Assembly: GCA_029974855.1 (NCBI GenBank)
Contig: JARKQO010000555.1
Span: 1-21,369, forward strand
Source of the DNA: Eubacteriales bacterium
GTDB taxonomy: Bacteria > Bacillota_A > Clostridia > Christensenellales > Aristaeellaceae
Direction: 5' to 3'
Length of the DNA stretch: 21,369 bases
The notes beneath the pieces are model-generated. The model did no database searches. It worked only from the letters and a program-made list of their open reading frames with translations, and was not told the origin of the DNA. A program made the translations under genes and the position numbers. Below are positions 1-6,651 of the stretch, piece by piece (the first letter of the stretch is position 1; every line of letters begins with the position of its first letter).

Positions 1-1149
1 GGCCTCCAAAGTACTGTAATACTCCCCGGACAGGGAGGTGGGAATCTCCGGATACTGGCGGGCAAAGGCCAGGTGCGCCGGGCTGAAATACACCCCCTGG
101 ATAGTGAGCGCCCCGTTTTCCATCCCGGGCTGGTCCAGGGCGCGGATGGACACTCCCTCGGACCCCGCCTGGTAATACAGGCCCCCCTGCATCAGCCCGC
201 AGCCCAGGTTCTCCCAGGTCCGGTTCAGCAGATAGGCGGACCTCTTGGCGGGCAGCGCCATACCGGGCAGGCTGTAGACCACGCTTTCCATCATATAATA
301 GGCGGTATCGTTTTCAGGGTTGTAGGTAAGGCCCACGGAGCTATGCTTCCCGACGGAAAACAGCTCCGTAAAGGCGTTGGTCTTGGGGTCGAAGGTGGCC
401 AGCCGGGCCGTGGGCTCCTTGTCGGCGCTCCACTCCTCCTGGTTCACCAAAAGGCAGAGGAGCAGCCCGTCCTTGTAGGGGGCCAAGGAGGTGATCTGGC
501 AGGGAAGAGGCTCTCCCTTCTGGCCGGTGGCCAGCTCCCAGCGGTACAGCATCGGGGTCTGGGATTGTTCGTAGTCGATGGCCACCATGTACAGCCAGCC
601 ATCCGCCAGCTCCACATCCTGAATGCTGGGGTAGGTGTAGTCTCCCCCCGGGTTAGTGAAGGCGGAAAAATCCAAGGCGTACTCCAGGGTGGGGGCCAAA
701 GCGCCCGTCTCGTCCGTGAGCTGCCAAAGGGCGCCCTCCTCCGCCTGCAGCAGCAGCAGCCGCTGGCCGTCAGTAAGCAGCTTGGCGAAGAAATAGTTCC
801 CAAGGCTTTCCGTCAATTCCGCCAGGGGGTCGGCGGTGGCGGAGGGGTCCGGGGTCCCGGCGTCCGGGTCCTCTTCCTCCAGGTCCTGGGCAAAGGCCAG
901 CAAAGCTTCCGGCTCCTCCATGCCCACTTTCCATCGGTACAGGGCTTGGTTCGTATGGATGTATAGCGTATCCCCCACGGCCACCGCGCTCTGGGGATAG
1001 TCCAGATTCCCGTACCCCTGCTCCTGGGCGGTGAGCTGGTTGAGGAAAAAATCAGTGTTGGCCCCGGGGGCCGCCAGGGCCGCCCCGGCGCCGCACAGCA
1101 AAGCCAGGGAAAGCCCCACGCACAGGGAACGCCTGAGAAGATGCTTCAT
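1..1149 (-). CDS. Secreted beta-propeller-like protein, possibly fused to a solute-binding domain (3' end missing)
   Basis: An uninterrupted frame runs leftward from ATG at 1149 off the window edge (383 residues seen). The start has a strong AAGGAGG site about 8 bases upstream. Residues 1-27 are a classic signal peptide: basic MKHLLRR start, leucine/alanine-rich core, ALA-A cleavage site. About 300 residues follow with repeating short beta strands of the type DTLYIHTNQALYRW, DGWLYMVAIDY and DGLLLCLLVN, as in WD40/NHL-like propeller blades. An acidic, proline-containing stretch lies near residues 92-108. The last visible residues (ALTIQGV...LAFARQYPEIP) resemble the opening strand and helix of an extracellular solute-binding domain, so a propeller-plus-binding-domain fusion is inferred. 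The gene is divergent from the caspase-like gene at 1363. The signal peptide and propeller character are well supported; ligand and C-terminal domain are not. Confidence 0.75.
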   Translation of the reverse strand, partial: MKHLLRRSLCVGLSLALLCGAGAALAAPGANTDFFLNQLTAQEQGYGNLDYPQSAVAVGDTLYIHTNQALYRWKVGMEEPEALLAFAQDLEEEDPDAGTPDPSATADPLAELTESLGNYFFAKLLTDGQRLLLLQAEEGALWQLTDETGALAPTLEYALDFSAFTNPGGDYTYPSIQDVELADGWLYMVAIDYEQSQTPMLYRWELATGQKGEPLPCQITSLAPYKDGLLLCLLVNQEEWSADKEPTARLATFDPKTNAFTELFSVGKHSSVGLTYNPENDTAYYMMESVVYSLPGMALPAKRSAYLLNRTWENLGCGLMQGGLYYQAGSEGVSIRALDQPGMENGALTIQGVYFSPAHLAFARQYPEIPTSLSGEYYSTLEA

Positions 1150-1199
1150 ACCACAACCTCCTTCTGCGCCAACGGCACACTCTTTGGATAGGACGATTG

Positions 1200-1217
1200 G
1201 GAACAGAAATATGTTCC
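1200..1217. promoter_or_regulatory. Inverted repeat GGAACA-N6-TGTTCC, candidate operator
   Basis: Perfect 6-bp arms around a 6-base centre lie between the two divergent genes, about 50 bp upstream of the propeller gene start. Flanking bases (ATTGG on the left, CAAT on the right) extend the symmetry except for one extra G. It resembles a LexA box but has 8 rather than 4 bases between GAAC and GTTC. The cognate regulator is unknown. Confidence 0.4.
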
Positions 1218-1223
1218 AATTTG

Positions 1224-1238
1224 ATGGAAAATTTCCAT
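1224..1238. promoter_or_regulatory. Perfect 15-base palindrome (ATGGAAA-A-TTTCCAT), candidate operator
   Basis: It lies six bases from the GGAACA inverted repeat in the same divergent intergenic region. Two unrelated palindromes side by side suggest regulated divergent transcription. A TTGACA hexamer (1246-1251) and a TACAAT hexamer (1301-1306) are present on the plus strand but are not at normal spacing to each other, so I call no promoter. Confidence 0.4.
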
Positions 1239-1362
1239 GGAAGCCTTGACAATTCCTTCCCTATGCAGGGTTTTGACTGTACGAATCCGCACAAATGTTG
1301 TACAATACCCAATGTGTACCGGAATCCGGAGACGGAAGCAAGCCCCGTAAGGAGGGATCGGA

Positions 1363-2994
1363 GTGGGGGGGAAGGGAAAGGCCAGGGGCCTGCTGGCCTT
1401 GTGCCTGGCGGCCTGCCTGGCGCTGGCGGGAATCCCCGGCTCCGCCTTGGGCAGCGGGGACGCGGTGGACCGGAACCTGGCCGACGCCATGGTGGGCCTG
1501 GAGGGCCGCCGGGAGAGAGCCCTGCTGGTGGGATTTGACGAGTTTGTGTCCAAGCCCAGCACCTATCCCTCCTCCACCAACAATGTATACGCCATGCAGG
1601 AGACCTTCCAGGAGGCCGCAAAGCCCCTGGAGACCCTGTTGATTCCCCAGGACCCCATCACCGACGCGGAAACGCTGGCGGCCTTGATTCAGGATACCTT
1701 TCAGGACGCGGACGAGGACGACGTAAGCTATTTGTACATCAGCACCCACGGGGTGTACGACCCCAGCGGCAGGGAGGAGCCCGCCTTGCTGCTCAGCGAC
1801 GGGCAAAAGGAGGGCCGGATCACCCCGGCCCAGCTGGAGGAGGCCTTTGAGGGGATCCGGGGGGTGAAGGTGCTTTGGCTGGACGCTTGCAACAGCGGGG
1901 CCTTCATTGGCAAGGGACAGGCTGTGCGGCCGGAGCGGGTGCATTTTTTAGGCGATGATTTCAAGGTGCTGACTAGTTCCGGCGCTTTGGAGGAAAGCTG
2001 GTACTGGAGCGCGGCGGGCATGGGGCAAAATGGGGACAAAGGGCCCCAGGCCCAAAACGCCGGCCCGGGGCGGGGGCTCCCCTCCGCAGGGCCGCCCCAG
2101 GGGGCCTTTTACTTCACCCAGTCCCTGGCCCAGGGCCTGGGCCCCCGCTACGGCTATCCGGCGGACAGCAACCGGGACGGTTTGGTGACCCTGTCGGAGC
2201 TGTATGAATACCTGCTGCAAAACCACGCGGCCTCCACGCCCCAGGTATACCCCCAGCAGGACTCCTTTGTGGTGTTCCATTACGATGTGAACGCCCCTTT
2301 GCCCGAGGGCATGGAGCGCGCGCCGGTGCTGGACGTTACCTTTTCCGGGACCATGCTGGATTTGGAAAACCAGCAGATCACCCTGGAGTATATCGCCACC
2401 AGGCCCATCCGGGTGGCCTACCAGATCGTGCCCCAGCGGGACGGCAAATGGCGCTTTGAGGAGGCCCAGCTTCTCTACGACGACGTGGAGCGCTTTACGG
2501 CCTACGGCGACCAGGCCGGCGCGGTGTCCGCCGGGCGCAAGGTGCGCACTTTGTCCATCCGGCTGGGGGAGGAAAGCTCCTACGGCTATGTGATGGTGCA
2601 GCTGGTATCCATCGACAAGGGACGGCTGACGGTGCACGCGGGCCGGGTGCTGTGCGTGCCCCCGGCCCAGGGGGAGCTGCAGCTTCAGGTGGACGTGAAG
2701 CCCAGCTACAGGGTGGGGGACCCCCAGGAGATGAGCATCTTTGTGGAGCACGCCTTTCCCTGCGCCCTGTCCGTGGCGGTGGTGAACAGCCGGGACGAGG
2801 TGGTGCGCCGCCTGTGCCACAGGCAAAGCACCCGCCCCACCCAGACGGACCCCGCGGGCAGCCTGTTCTACTGGGACGGCACGGACAAGAACGGAAACCC
2901 GCTGCCCCCGGGGGAATACCGGATCCGGGCCTCGGGGATGATGAACCAGCTGCCCTTTACCGTGGTGTCCGAAGTGGTGGTCATTGAATCCTAG
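1363..2994 (+). CDS. Secreted caspase-family (clan CD, C14-like) cysteine peptidase with FlgD-like Ig domain
   Basis: The start is GTG at 1363 with AAGGAGG eight bases upstream; 543 residues. A signal peptide spans about 1-30. The peptidase fold shows both catalytic motifs: STHG with His129 after a hydrophobic strand, and LDACNSG with Cys176 after LWL. Between the p20-like and p10-like halves is a Gly/Pro/Gln-rich linker (about 219-246), where caspases are cut on activation. A loop D-S-N-R-D-G-L-V-T-L-S-E (268-279) fits an EF-hand calcium loop. Residues ~320-430 form a beta-rich region of unknown family. The C-terminus (about 440-540) ends in YWDGTDKNGNPLPPGEYR, the signature of FlgD-type Ig domains. 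I infer an exported protease or signalling hydrolase, perhaps calcium-controlled. The family is confident; substrate and activation are not known. Confidence 0.85.
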   Translation: MGGKGKARGLLALCLAACLALAGIPGSALGSGDAVDRNLADAMVGLEGRRERALLVGFDEFVSKPSTYPSSTNNVYAMQETFQEAAKPLETLLIPQDPITDAETLAALIQDTFQDADEDDVSYLYISTHGVYDPSGREEPALLLSDGQKEGRITPAQLEEAFEGIRGVKVLWLDACNSGAFIGKGQAVRPERVHFLGDDFKVLTSSGALEESWYWSAAGMGQNGDKGPQAQNAGPGRGLPSAGPPQGAFYFTQSLAQGLGPRYGYPADSNRDGLVTLSELYEYLLQNHAASTPQVYPQQDSFVVFHYDVNAPLPEGMERAPVLDVTFSGTMLDLENQQITLEYIATRPIRVAYQIVPQRDGKWRFEEAQLLYDDVERFTAYGDQAGAVSAGRKVRTLSIRLGEESSYGYVMVQLVSIDKGRLTVHAGRVLCVPPAQGELQLQVDVKPSYRVGDPQEMSIFVEHAFPCALSVAVVNSRDEVVRRLCHRQSTRPTQTDPAGSLFYWDGTDKNGNPLPPGEYRIRASGMMNQLPFTVVSEVVVIES

Positions 2995-3006
2995 GCGGCT
3001 TCGGAT

Positions 3007-3035
3007 TTGACATTATTTTCCGGATTGGGTAAGAT
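3007..3035 (+). promoter_or_regulatory. Sigma-A promoter of the GT2 gene
   Basis: TTGACA (3007-3012) is a perfect -35 box, followed by a 17-base spacer and TAAGAT (3030-3035, 4 of 6 matches). Transcription would start near 3042, about 40 bases before the ATG at 3082. The -35 overlaps an upstream in-frame TTG, which argues against using that TTG as the start. Confidence 0.7.
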
Positions 3036-3081
3036 GGGGCCGGGAGGCATGGGCCTGAGATTCCCTGTGGGAGGCGCGGCG

Positions 3082-4056
3082 ATGGCAAACAAGCTGATGG
3101 TGGTGATTCCCTGTTATAACGAGGAGGAAGTGCTCCACGAAACCGCCGGGCGGCTGGCGGAGAAGATGGAGGCTTTGGTGAGAAAGGGGCTTTGCGGCCC
3201 CCAGAGCCGGGTGCTGCTGGTGGACGACGGCAGCAAGGACCGCACCTGGGAGATTATCCAGGAGCTGCACGGGCAAAACCCCCTGTTTGAAGGGCTGAAG
3301 CTGAGCCGGAACCGGGGCCACCAAAACGCGTTGCTGGCGGGGCTGATGACCGCCAAGGACCACTGCGACTTTTCCATCTCCATGGACGCGGACCTCCAGG
3401 ACGACATGGACGCCATAGACCGGTTCATCCAGGAGTATAACCAGGGCTGCGACGTGGTGTACGGGGTGCGCAACAAGCGGGACACGGACACCTTCTTCAA
3501 GAGGCAGACCGCCCTGCTGTTCTACAGGCTCATGAAGGGCCTGGGGGTGGACATCACCTTCAACCACGCGGATTACCGGCTCATGAGCCGCAGGGCCCTT
3601 CAGGGGCTCTCCCAGTTCCGGGAGGTGAACCTGTTCCTGCGGGGGCTGGCCCCTTTGGTGGGGTACCAAAGCGGCTATGTGTACTATGACCGGGGAGAGC
3701 GCTTTGCCGGGGAGAGCAAATATCCCCTGAAAAAGATGCTGACCTTTGCCGTGGACGGCATCACCAGCTTTTCCGTGAAGCCGTTGAGGCTTATCACCGC
3801 CATCGGCCTGCTGGTGTTCGTGGGCTCCCTGCTGATGCTGGTGTACGCGCTGGCGGCTTGGATCGGAGGCCGGGCCGTCACCGGCTGGACCAGCACCTTG
3901 GCCTCCATCTGGATGATCGGCGGGATTCAGCTGCTGTCCTTGGGGGTCATCGGCGAGTACATCGGTAAAATTTACAATGAAAGCAAAAAGCGCCCGCGCT
4001 TTATTATCGACCGGTATCTGAACGGGGACGGGGCGGACCCGGCGGTGGATGAGTAA
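3082..4056 (+). CDS. GT2 family glycosyltransferase, DPM1/GtrB-like, with two C-terminal membrane helices
   Basis: I chose ATG at 3082: GGGAGG lies about 7 bases upstream, the conserved VIPCYNEEE strand begins at residue 8, and the longer frame from TTG at 3007 starts inside a -35 box. The 324-residue product shows the GT-A nucleotide-sugar fold: VDDGSKD (48-54), the DAD metal-binding motif (102-104) in SMDADLQDD, NHADYRLMSR (161-170) and RGERFAGESKY (204-214). Two hydrophobic helices follow (about 237-259 and 269-291), then a basic tail. This layout is that of enzymes moving a sugar from a nucleotide donor to polyprenyl phosphate at the inner face of the membrane, for teichoic-acid, polysaccharide or protein glycosylation. 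The sugar cannot be read from sequence. The GT-C-type proteins at 13653 and 16122 are possible users of such lipid-linked sugars (inference). Confidence 0.9.
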   Translation: MANKLMVVIPCYNEEEVLHETAGRLAEKMEALVRKGLCGPQSRVLLVDDGSKDRTWEIIQELHGQNPLFEGLKLSRNRGHQNALLAGLMTAKDHCDFSISMDADLQDDMDAIDRFIQEYNQGCDVVYGVRNKRDTDTFFKRQTALLFYRLMKGLGVDITFNHADYRLMSRRALQGLSQFREVNLFLRGLAPLVGYQSGYVYYDRGERFAGESKYPLKKMLTFAVDGITSFSVKPLRLITAIGLLVFVGSLLMLVYALAAWIGGRAVTGWTSTLASIWMIGGIQLLSLGVIGEYIGKIYNESKKRPRFIIDRYLNGDGADPAVDE

Positions 4057-4062
4057 AGGGTC

Positions 4063-4096
4063 AAAAAGGATGGCGGACGATTTTTCGTCCGCCATC
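4063..4096 (-). terminator. Intrinsic terminator of the flavodoxin operon
   Basis: A perfect 12-bp stem (4069-4080 with 4085-4096, loop TTTT) lies 14 bases past the flavodoxin stop. On the minus strand it is followed by C and five Ts (4067-4063). On the plus strand there is no U tract, though the hairpin sits 12 bases after the GT2 stop and may help end that transcript too. Confidence 0.75.
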
Positions 4097-4110
4097 ATAA
4101 TGCCCGTTCC

Positions 4111-4602
4111 TCACGGCTCCTGTTTCAGGCTGCGCGCGAAGCCGGCGGCCCGCTCCAGGTCCTGGGCGTCAGGCCTGCCTTGATTGAATCCCCCAAAATA
4201 CTTTAAAAAGCTGTTGGTATTGTACCCGGCGCAGTTGAATTCTCCCAGAACCTCATATCCTTTGGCTTGCAGCTTTTCCCGCAGAGCGGCGTGGTCCTGG
4301 AGCATCTTGCTGTGGAGCGCGACGCTGCTTTTCATAAGAAAGCGGGGCACCCCGTCTGTGGAGAAAAGAAAGGCCTTTTTGTCCTTTGCCGGAGGCAGGC
4401 TGTCGGCAAAATCCAGCAGCTTTTTGTGATGCGCCCCGTCGTAGATCCCCGAGCCAAAGCCAATGAGGTCATACGCCTCCAGCTCCTTGGGATCAACCTT
4501 TTGCGGGGAAACGGTCCGGGCCCCCAGAACCTCCGCCATGGGCCCGGCGACCTTTTCGGTGTTCCCGTGATGATAGGAGCATACCACCACCATGGATTTC
4601 AT
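4111..4602 (-). CDS. Flavodoxin-family protein
   Basis: The product has 163 residues from ATG at 4602. A GTG one codon upstream is possible, but the ATG sits better with the GGGGGAGG site and overlaps the regulator's stop in TGATG. The N-terminal strand VVVCSYHHGNTEKVA is the flavodoxin phosphate-binding loop, with the second Thr/Ser of the usual T-x-T-G-x-T replaced by His. GFGSGIYDG supplies the 50s loop and KKAFLFSTDG the third strand; length fits a short-chain flavodoxin. It should bind FMN and carry electrons or act as a small quinone/thiol reductase. As the last gene of an operon with a membrane protein and XRE regulator, it is probably under that regulator. The redox partner is unknown. 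Confidence 0.85.
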   Translation of the reverse strand: MKSMVVVCSYHHGNTEKVAGPMAEVLGARTVSPQKVDPKELEAYDLIGFGSGIYDGAHHKKLLDFADSLPPAKDKKAFLFSTDGVPRFLMKSSVALHSKMLQDHAALREKLQAKGYEVLGEFNCAGYNTNSFLKYFGGFNQGRPDAQDLERAAGFARSLKQEP

Positions 4603-4829
4603 CACGCGTCCTCCCCCCTTTCATAATCGAACACTTCCCCGATCTTCGCGCCGAACGCGTCGGCGATCCGAAAGGCAAGCTCCAGGGAAGGGGAATACTT
4701 GCCCGCCTCGATGGACAGGATCGTCTGCCTGGAGACCCCGGCCTTTTCCGCCAGTTCCTGCTGGGTCATCTCGTTGGCGAAAAACCGCAGCCGCCTGATG
4801 TTGTTGGTAATCCGCAGCTTTTTAGGCAT
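4602..4829 (-). CDS. XRE-family helix-turn-helix transcriptional regulator
   Basis: A 75-residue protein that is almost entirely one HTH_3 domain: MTQQELAEKAGVSRQTILSIE is the helix-turn-helix, followed by YSPSLELAFRIADAFG and a short acidic tail. This matches the small clostridial/bacillary XRE group usually encoded beside a small membrane protein. I chose ATG at 4829, which overlaps the upstream stop by 8 bases; a GTG at 4838 would add MYG. Its own stop shares a base with the flavodoxin ATG, so all three genes are translationally coupled. It likely regulates its own operon, perhaps through the palindrome at 5332-5344. No ligand-sensing domain is present, so any signal must come from the membrane partner or by another route (inference). 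Confidence 0.88.
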   Translation of the reverse strand: MPKKLRITNNIRRLRFFANEMTQQELAEKAGVSRQTILSIEAGKYSPSLELAFRIADAFGAKIGEVFDYERGEDA

Positions 4830-5316
4830 TCCGTACACCCGCCCTGTAATAGTACAGGCTCAGGGCCCCTTCCGCCAAGGAGCCGACGGAAAACGACAGG
4901 AACAGAATATTCAGCATGATCCCAATGGGGCAATGGAAAACCAGGGAAACCAGCGCCCCGATAAACCCCGCCCCGCATATGGCGAAACCCACCCGCATGG
5001 CCTTCAGCTCGATAAGCTGATCCATTTCATCCTCCACCACGGCGGCCTCCACGGCTTTTCCGATCCGCTCCTGATCGCCGTTTCTCTCCTTCACCGCGAT
5101 GGAGATGGAAAAGAGAATGTGGAACACAATCTGGACAATGATGGCCGAGACCACCCCAACGCCGATGAATACCAGCATGGTAACGCCCCAGAACCTCGGG
5201 TCGTCCAAGCCGGCGGCCCCAGACCGGTATTTGCCAAAGGCGTAGACGCAATAGGCCCCCATCACCAAAACCCCCACCAAAATGCTTGTGACGGTTCTTT
5301 TCTCCTGATACGACAT
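4822..5316 (-). CDS. Small four-helix membrane protein of an XRE-linked operon
   Basis: The product has 164 residues from ATG at 5316; GTG at 5322 is an alternative closer to the AGGGGG site. Four hydrophobic segments are evident: near residues 11-28, 44-67, 108-127 and about 130-155. Between helices 2 and 3 is a charged cytoplasmic-type loop (VKERNGDQERIG...VVEDEMDQLIELKAMR). This layout, and its place directly before a small XRE regulator, recalls the DUF2178/DUF3796-type membrane proteins paired with such regulators in Firmicutes. I cannot assign the exact family. It may sense membrane state and control the regulator, but that is inference. It is first in the operon, behind the promoter at 5359-5387. 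Confidence 0.75.
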   Translation of the reverse strand: MSYQEKRTVTSILVGVLVMGAYCVYAFGKYRSGAAGLDDPRFWGVTMLVFIGVGVVSAIIVQIVFHILFSISIAVKERNGDQERIGKAVEAAVVEDEMDQLIELKAMRVGFAICGAGFIGALVSLVFHCPIGIMLNILFLSFSVGSLAEGALSLYYYRAGVRNA

Positions 5317-5331
5317 CCCCACCGAGCCCCC

Positions 5332-5344
5332 TTACAATTTGTAA
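5332..5344. promoter_or_regulatory. Perfect palindrome TTACAA-T-TTGTAA, candidate operator of the XRE operon
   Basis: The 13-base palindrome lies just downstream of the predicted transcription start (about 5352) and touches the ribosome-binding region of the membrane-protein gene. That is a fitting place for repression by the operon's own XRE regulator (inference). Confidence 0.5.
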
Positions 5345-5358
5345 TCTGCCCTGTGCAT

Positions 5359-5387
5359 ATAGTACAGCTAATACAACATAGTGTCAA
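5359..5387 (-). promoter_or_regulatory. Sigma-A promoter of the membrane protein-XRE-flavodoxin operon
   Basis: Reading leftward, TTGACA (5387-5382) is a perfect -35, then a 17-base spacer and TACTAT (5364-5359, 5 of 6). The start point would be near 5352, about 36 bases before ATG 5316. This is one of the best promoter matches in the window. Confidence 0.8.
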
Positions 5388-5448
5388 GTATTTTTTACAT
5401 AGAAAGTGATCAAAATTTCCCGCCACAGCCGCCACCCCTGCACGCAAA

Positions 5449-5477
5449 GAGAGCCGCCCTTCCACAAGGCGGCTCTC
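5449..5477 (-). terminator. Terminator hairpin after the Myb/SANT-like gene
   Basis: A 10-bp GC-rich stem (5449-5458 with 5468-5477) lies 22 bases beyond the stop at 5500. On the minus strand it is followed by only a short T run (TTT), so termination may be moderate. Confidence 0.55.
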
Positions 5478-5499
5478 CGGGGATTCAGGGAAAGCTTTT

Positions 5500-6513
5500 T
5501 TACCCCTCCAGCTCCGGGTCCAGGCAGCGCAGGGCGTCCCCCATCTGGCGGATGAAGGGGTCCAGGGCCTCCTCCCGGCGTTCCTGGGGCAAGGAGAGGA
5601 ACGCGTGCAGCAGATCGGTGAGGCTGCGCCACCGCTGGGCGTACTGGCATTCCATGTCCTCCAGGCGCAGCTTCAGCAGGTCCACCTGCACCCGCAGGCG
5701 GTCCGCCTCCCGGCGGGCCTCCAGCCCCTTGGCGTAGGAGCCCTGAAGCTCCTCCGGGGCAAAGTCGTCCTCCTCGTCCTCCTCCACATCCCCGCCCCGC
5801 AGGTCCGTGAGGGTGATGGCCAGATCCGGCGCGCCCCGGGCATCCCTGGGGGCAGCGCGGCCCTGGGCCTTGCCCTGGGCGGCGACATCCCCGCCGCGCC
5901 CCTGGGCCTGGCTTTCCGCCTCCCGGACCCGGCGCAGAAGCCCCAGCATCCGCTCCAGCATCAAAGGCAGCAGGTCTTCCCCCACCTCCTGGCTTAGCAA
6001 GGACACCTCCTCAAACAGAGAGCTGGCCTGGCTGGGGGTTTCCCCATAGGGGCGCAGGTAGGCGATGCGGGTGGGGCAGGGCTTGCCCTCGGCCCGAAGC
6101 TCCTGGGCGATGTTTTCCAGCAGCTCCGGCCGGTTTTTCAGGATGGAGCGGTATTTATTCTGATAGCGCAGCATGCGGGCCCTGTCCCCCTCCGCCAGGC
6201 GGGTGACGCAGGCCCGGACGCTTTCCCCCTGGCCCCGGGCCATGAGCACGTTGCGCAGCAGGGCATGGAGCTCCTCCTGGGTGAAGGTCCGGAAGGGGGC
6301 CTTGCGCTGCTGTACCTCCGGCAGCTCCCGCATGCGGGCATAGTAGAAGTTGCGGATGCTGTTGGGCTTTCGCCGCAGGGCTTCGGCCACCTCCGAAAAC
6401 ACGTCCCGCAGAGCGCGGCCGCTTTGGGATGCCTCTTGCACCGCCTCAAAGAGTAGCCTGATTTCCTCGTCCTGCCAACCGCTGTGGGGATGAACCAAGG
6501 GGGTTTGCGTCAT
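5500..6513 (-). CDS. Myb/SANT-like DNA-binding protein, RsfA-like
   Basis: The product has 337 residues from ATG at 6513, with GGAGGC seven bases upstream. Residues 10-62 (W13, D15-E16-E17, then RRKPNSIRNFYYARM) have the tryptophan, acidic cluster and basic third helix of a Myb/SANT-type DNA-binding domain, as in Bacillus RsfA, a forespore regulator. A second similar unit may span 74-126 (FTQEELHALLRNVL to YRSILK). The middle (about 200-260) is Gly/Gln-rich then strongly acidic (DVEEDEEDD) and looks disordered. Residues ~262-305 form a likely coiled coil. I infer a transcription factor that dimerises through its C-terminus. The upstream promoter fits sigma-G, which agrees with a sporulation role. 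The link to RsfA rests on recalled domain pattern, not on an alignment. Confidence 0.65.
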   Translation of the reverse strand: MTQTPLVHPHSGWQDEEIRLLFEAVQEASQSGRALRDVFSEVAEALRRKPNSIRNFYYARMRELPEVQQRKAPFRTFTQEELHALLRNVLMARGQGESVRACVTRLAEGDRARMLRYQNKYRSILKNRPELLENIAQELRAEGKPCPTRIAYLRPYGETPSQASSLFEEVSLLSQEVGEDLLPLMLERMLGLLRRVREAESQAQGRGGDVAAQGKAQGRAAPRDARGAPDLAITLTDLRGGDVEEDEEDDFAPEELQGSYAKGLEARREADRLRVQVDLLKLRLEDMECQYAQRWRSLTDLLHAFLSLPQERREEALDPFIRQMGDALRCLDPELEG

Positions 6514-6554
6514 GTCAATCGCCTCCGAAGGTTGTTTGCGTCCTTGTATGGGAA

Positions 6555-6583
6555 TAGTATGGTGATAAAGCGGCGGTTTATAC
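6555..6583 (-). promoter_or_regulatory. Candidate forespore sigma-G promoter
   Basis: Leftward GTATA (6583-6579), a 17-base spacer and CATACTA (6561-6555) fit the Bacillus sigma-G consensus GHATR-N17/18-CATWHTA at every position. The start would be near 6548, about 35 bases before the ATG at 6513. No comparable sigma-A pair was noticed in this gap. Confidence 0.55.
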
Positions 6584-6651
6584 AGTGAAAGGGGCGGGGA
6601 AAAGGGGATTTTAGGAAAGGCGGCCAGGGATTCTGATGGGGCTTGGGCGTC

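Noticed and set aside
73..966. Long plus-strand open frame of 297 codons
   Set aside because: It is antisense to the propeller gene, which has a signal peptide and strong ribosome-binding site. The plus-strand translation is Gly/Gln/His-rich with no domain, as expected from antisense GC-rich DNA.
1200..1217. LexA (SOS) box
   Set aside because: The Gram-positive LexA site has four bases between GAAC and GTTC. Here there are eight, so the helical phasing is wrong.
1246..1306. Sigma-A promoter for the caspase-like gene
   Set aside because: Good -35-like (1246 and 1273) and -10-like (1301) hexamers exist but spacings are 49 and 22 bases. No valid pair was found.
3013..4098. Minus-strand open frame of 361 codons
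   Set aside because: It is antisense to the GT2 gene, begins inside the flavodoxin terminator hairpin, and is low-complexity His/Gln/Pro-rich.
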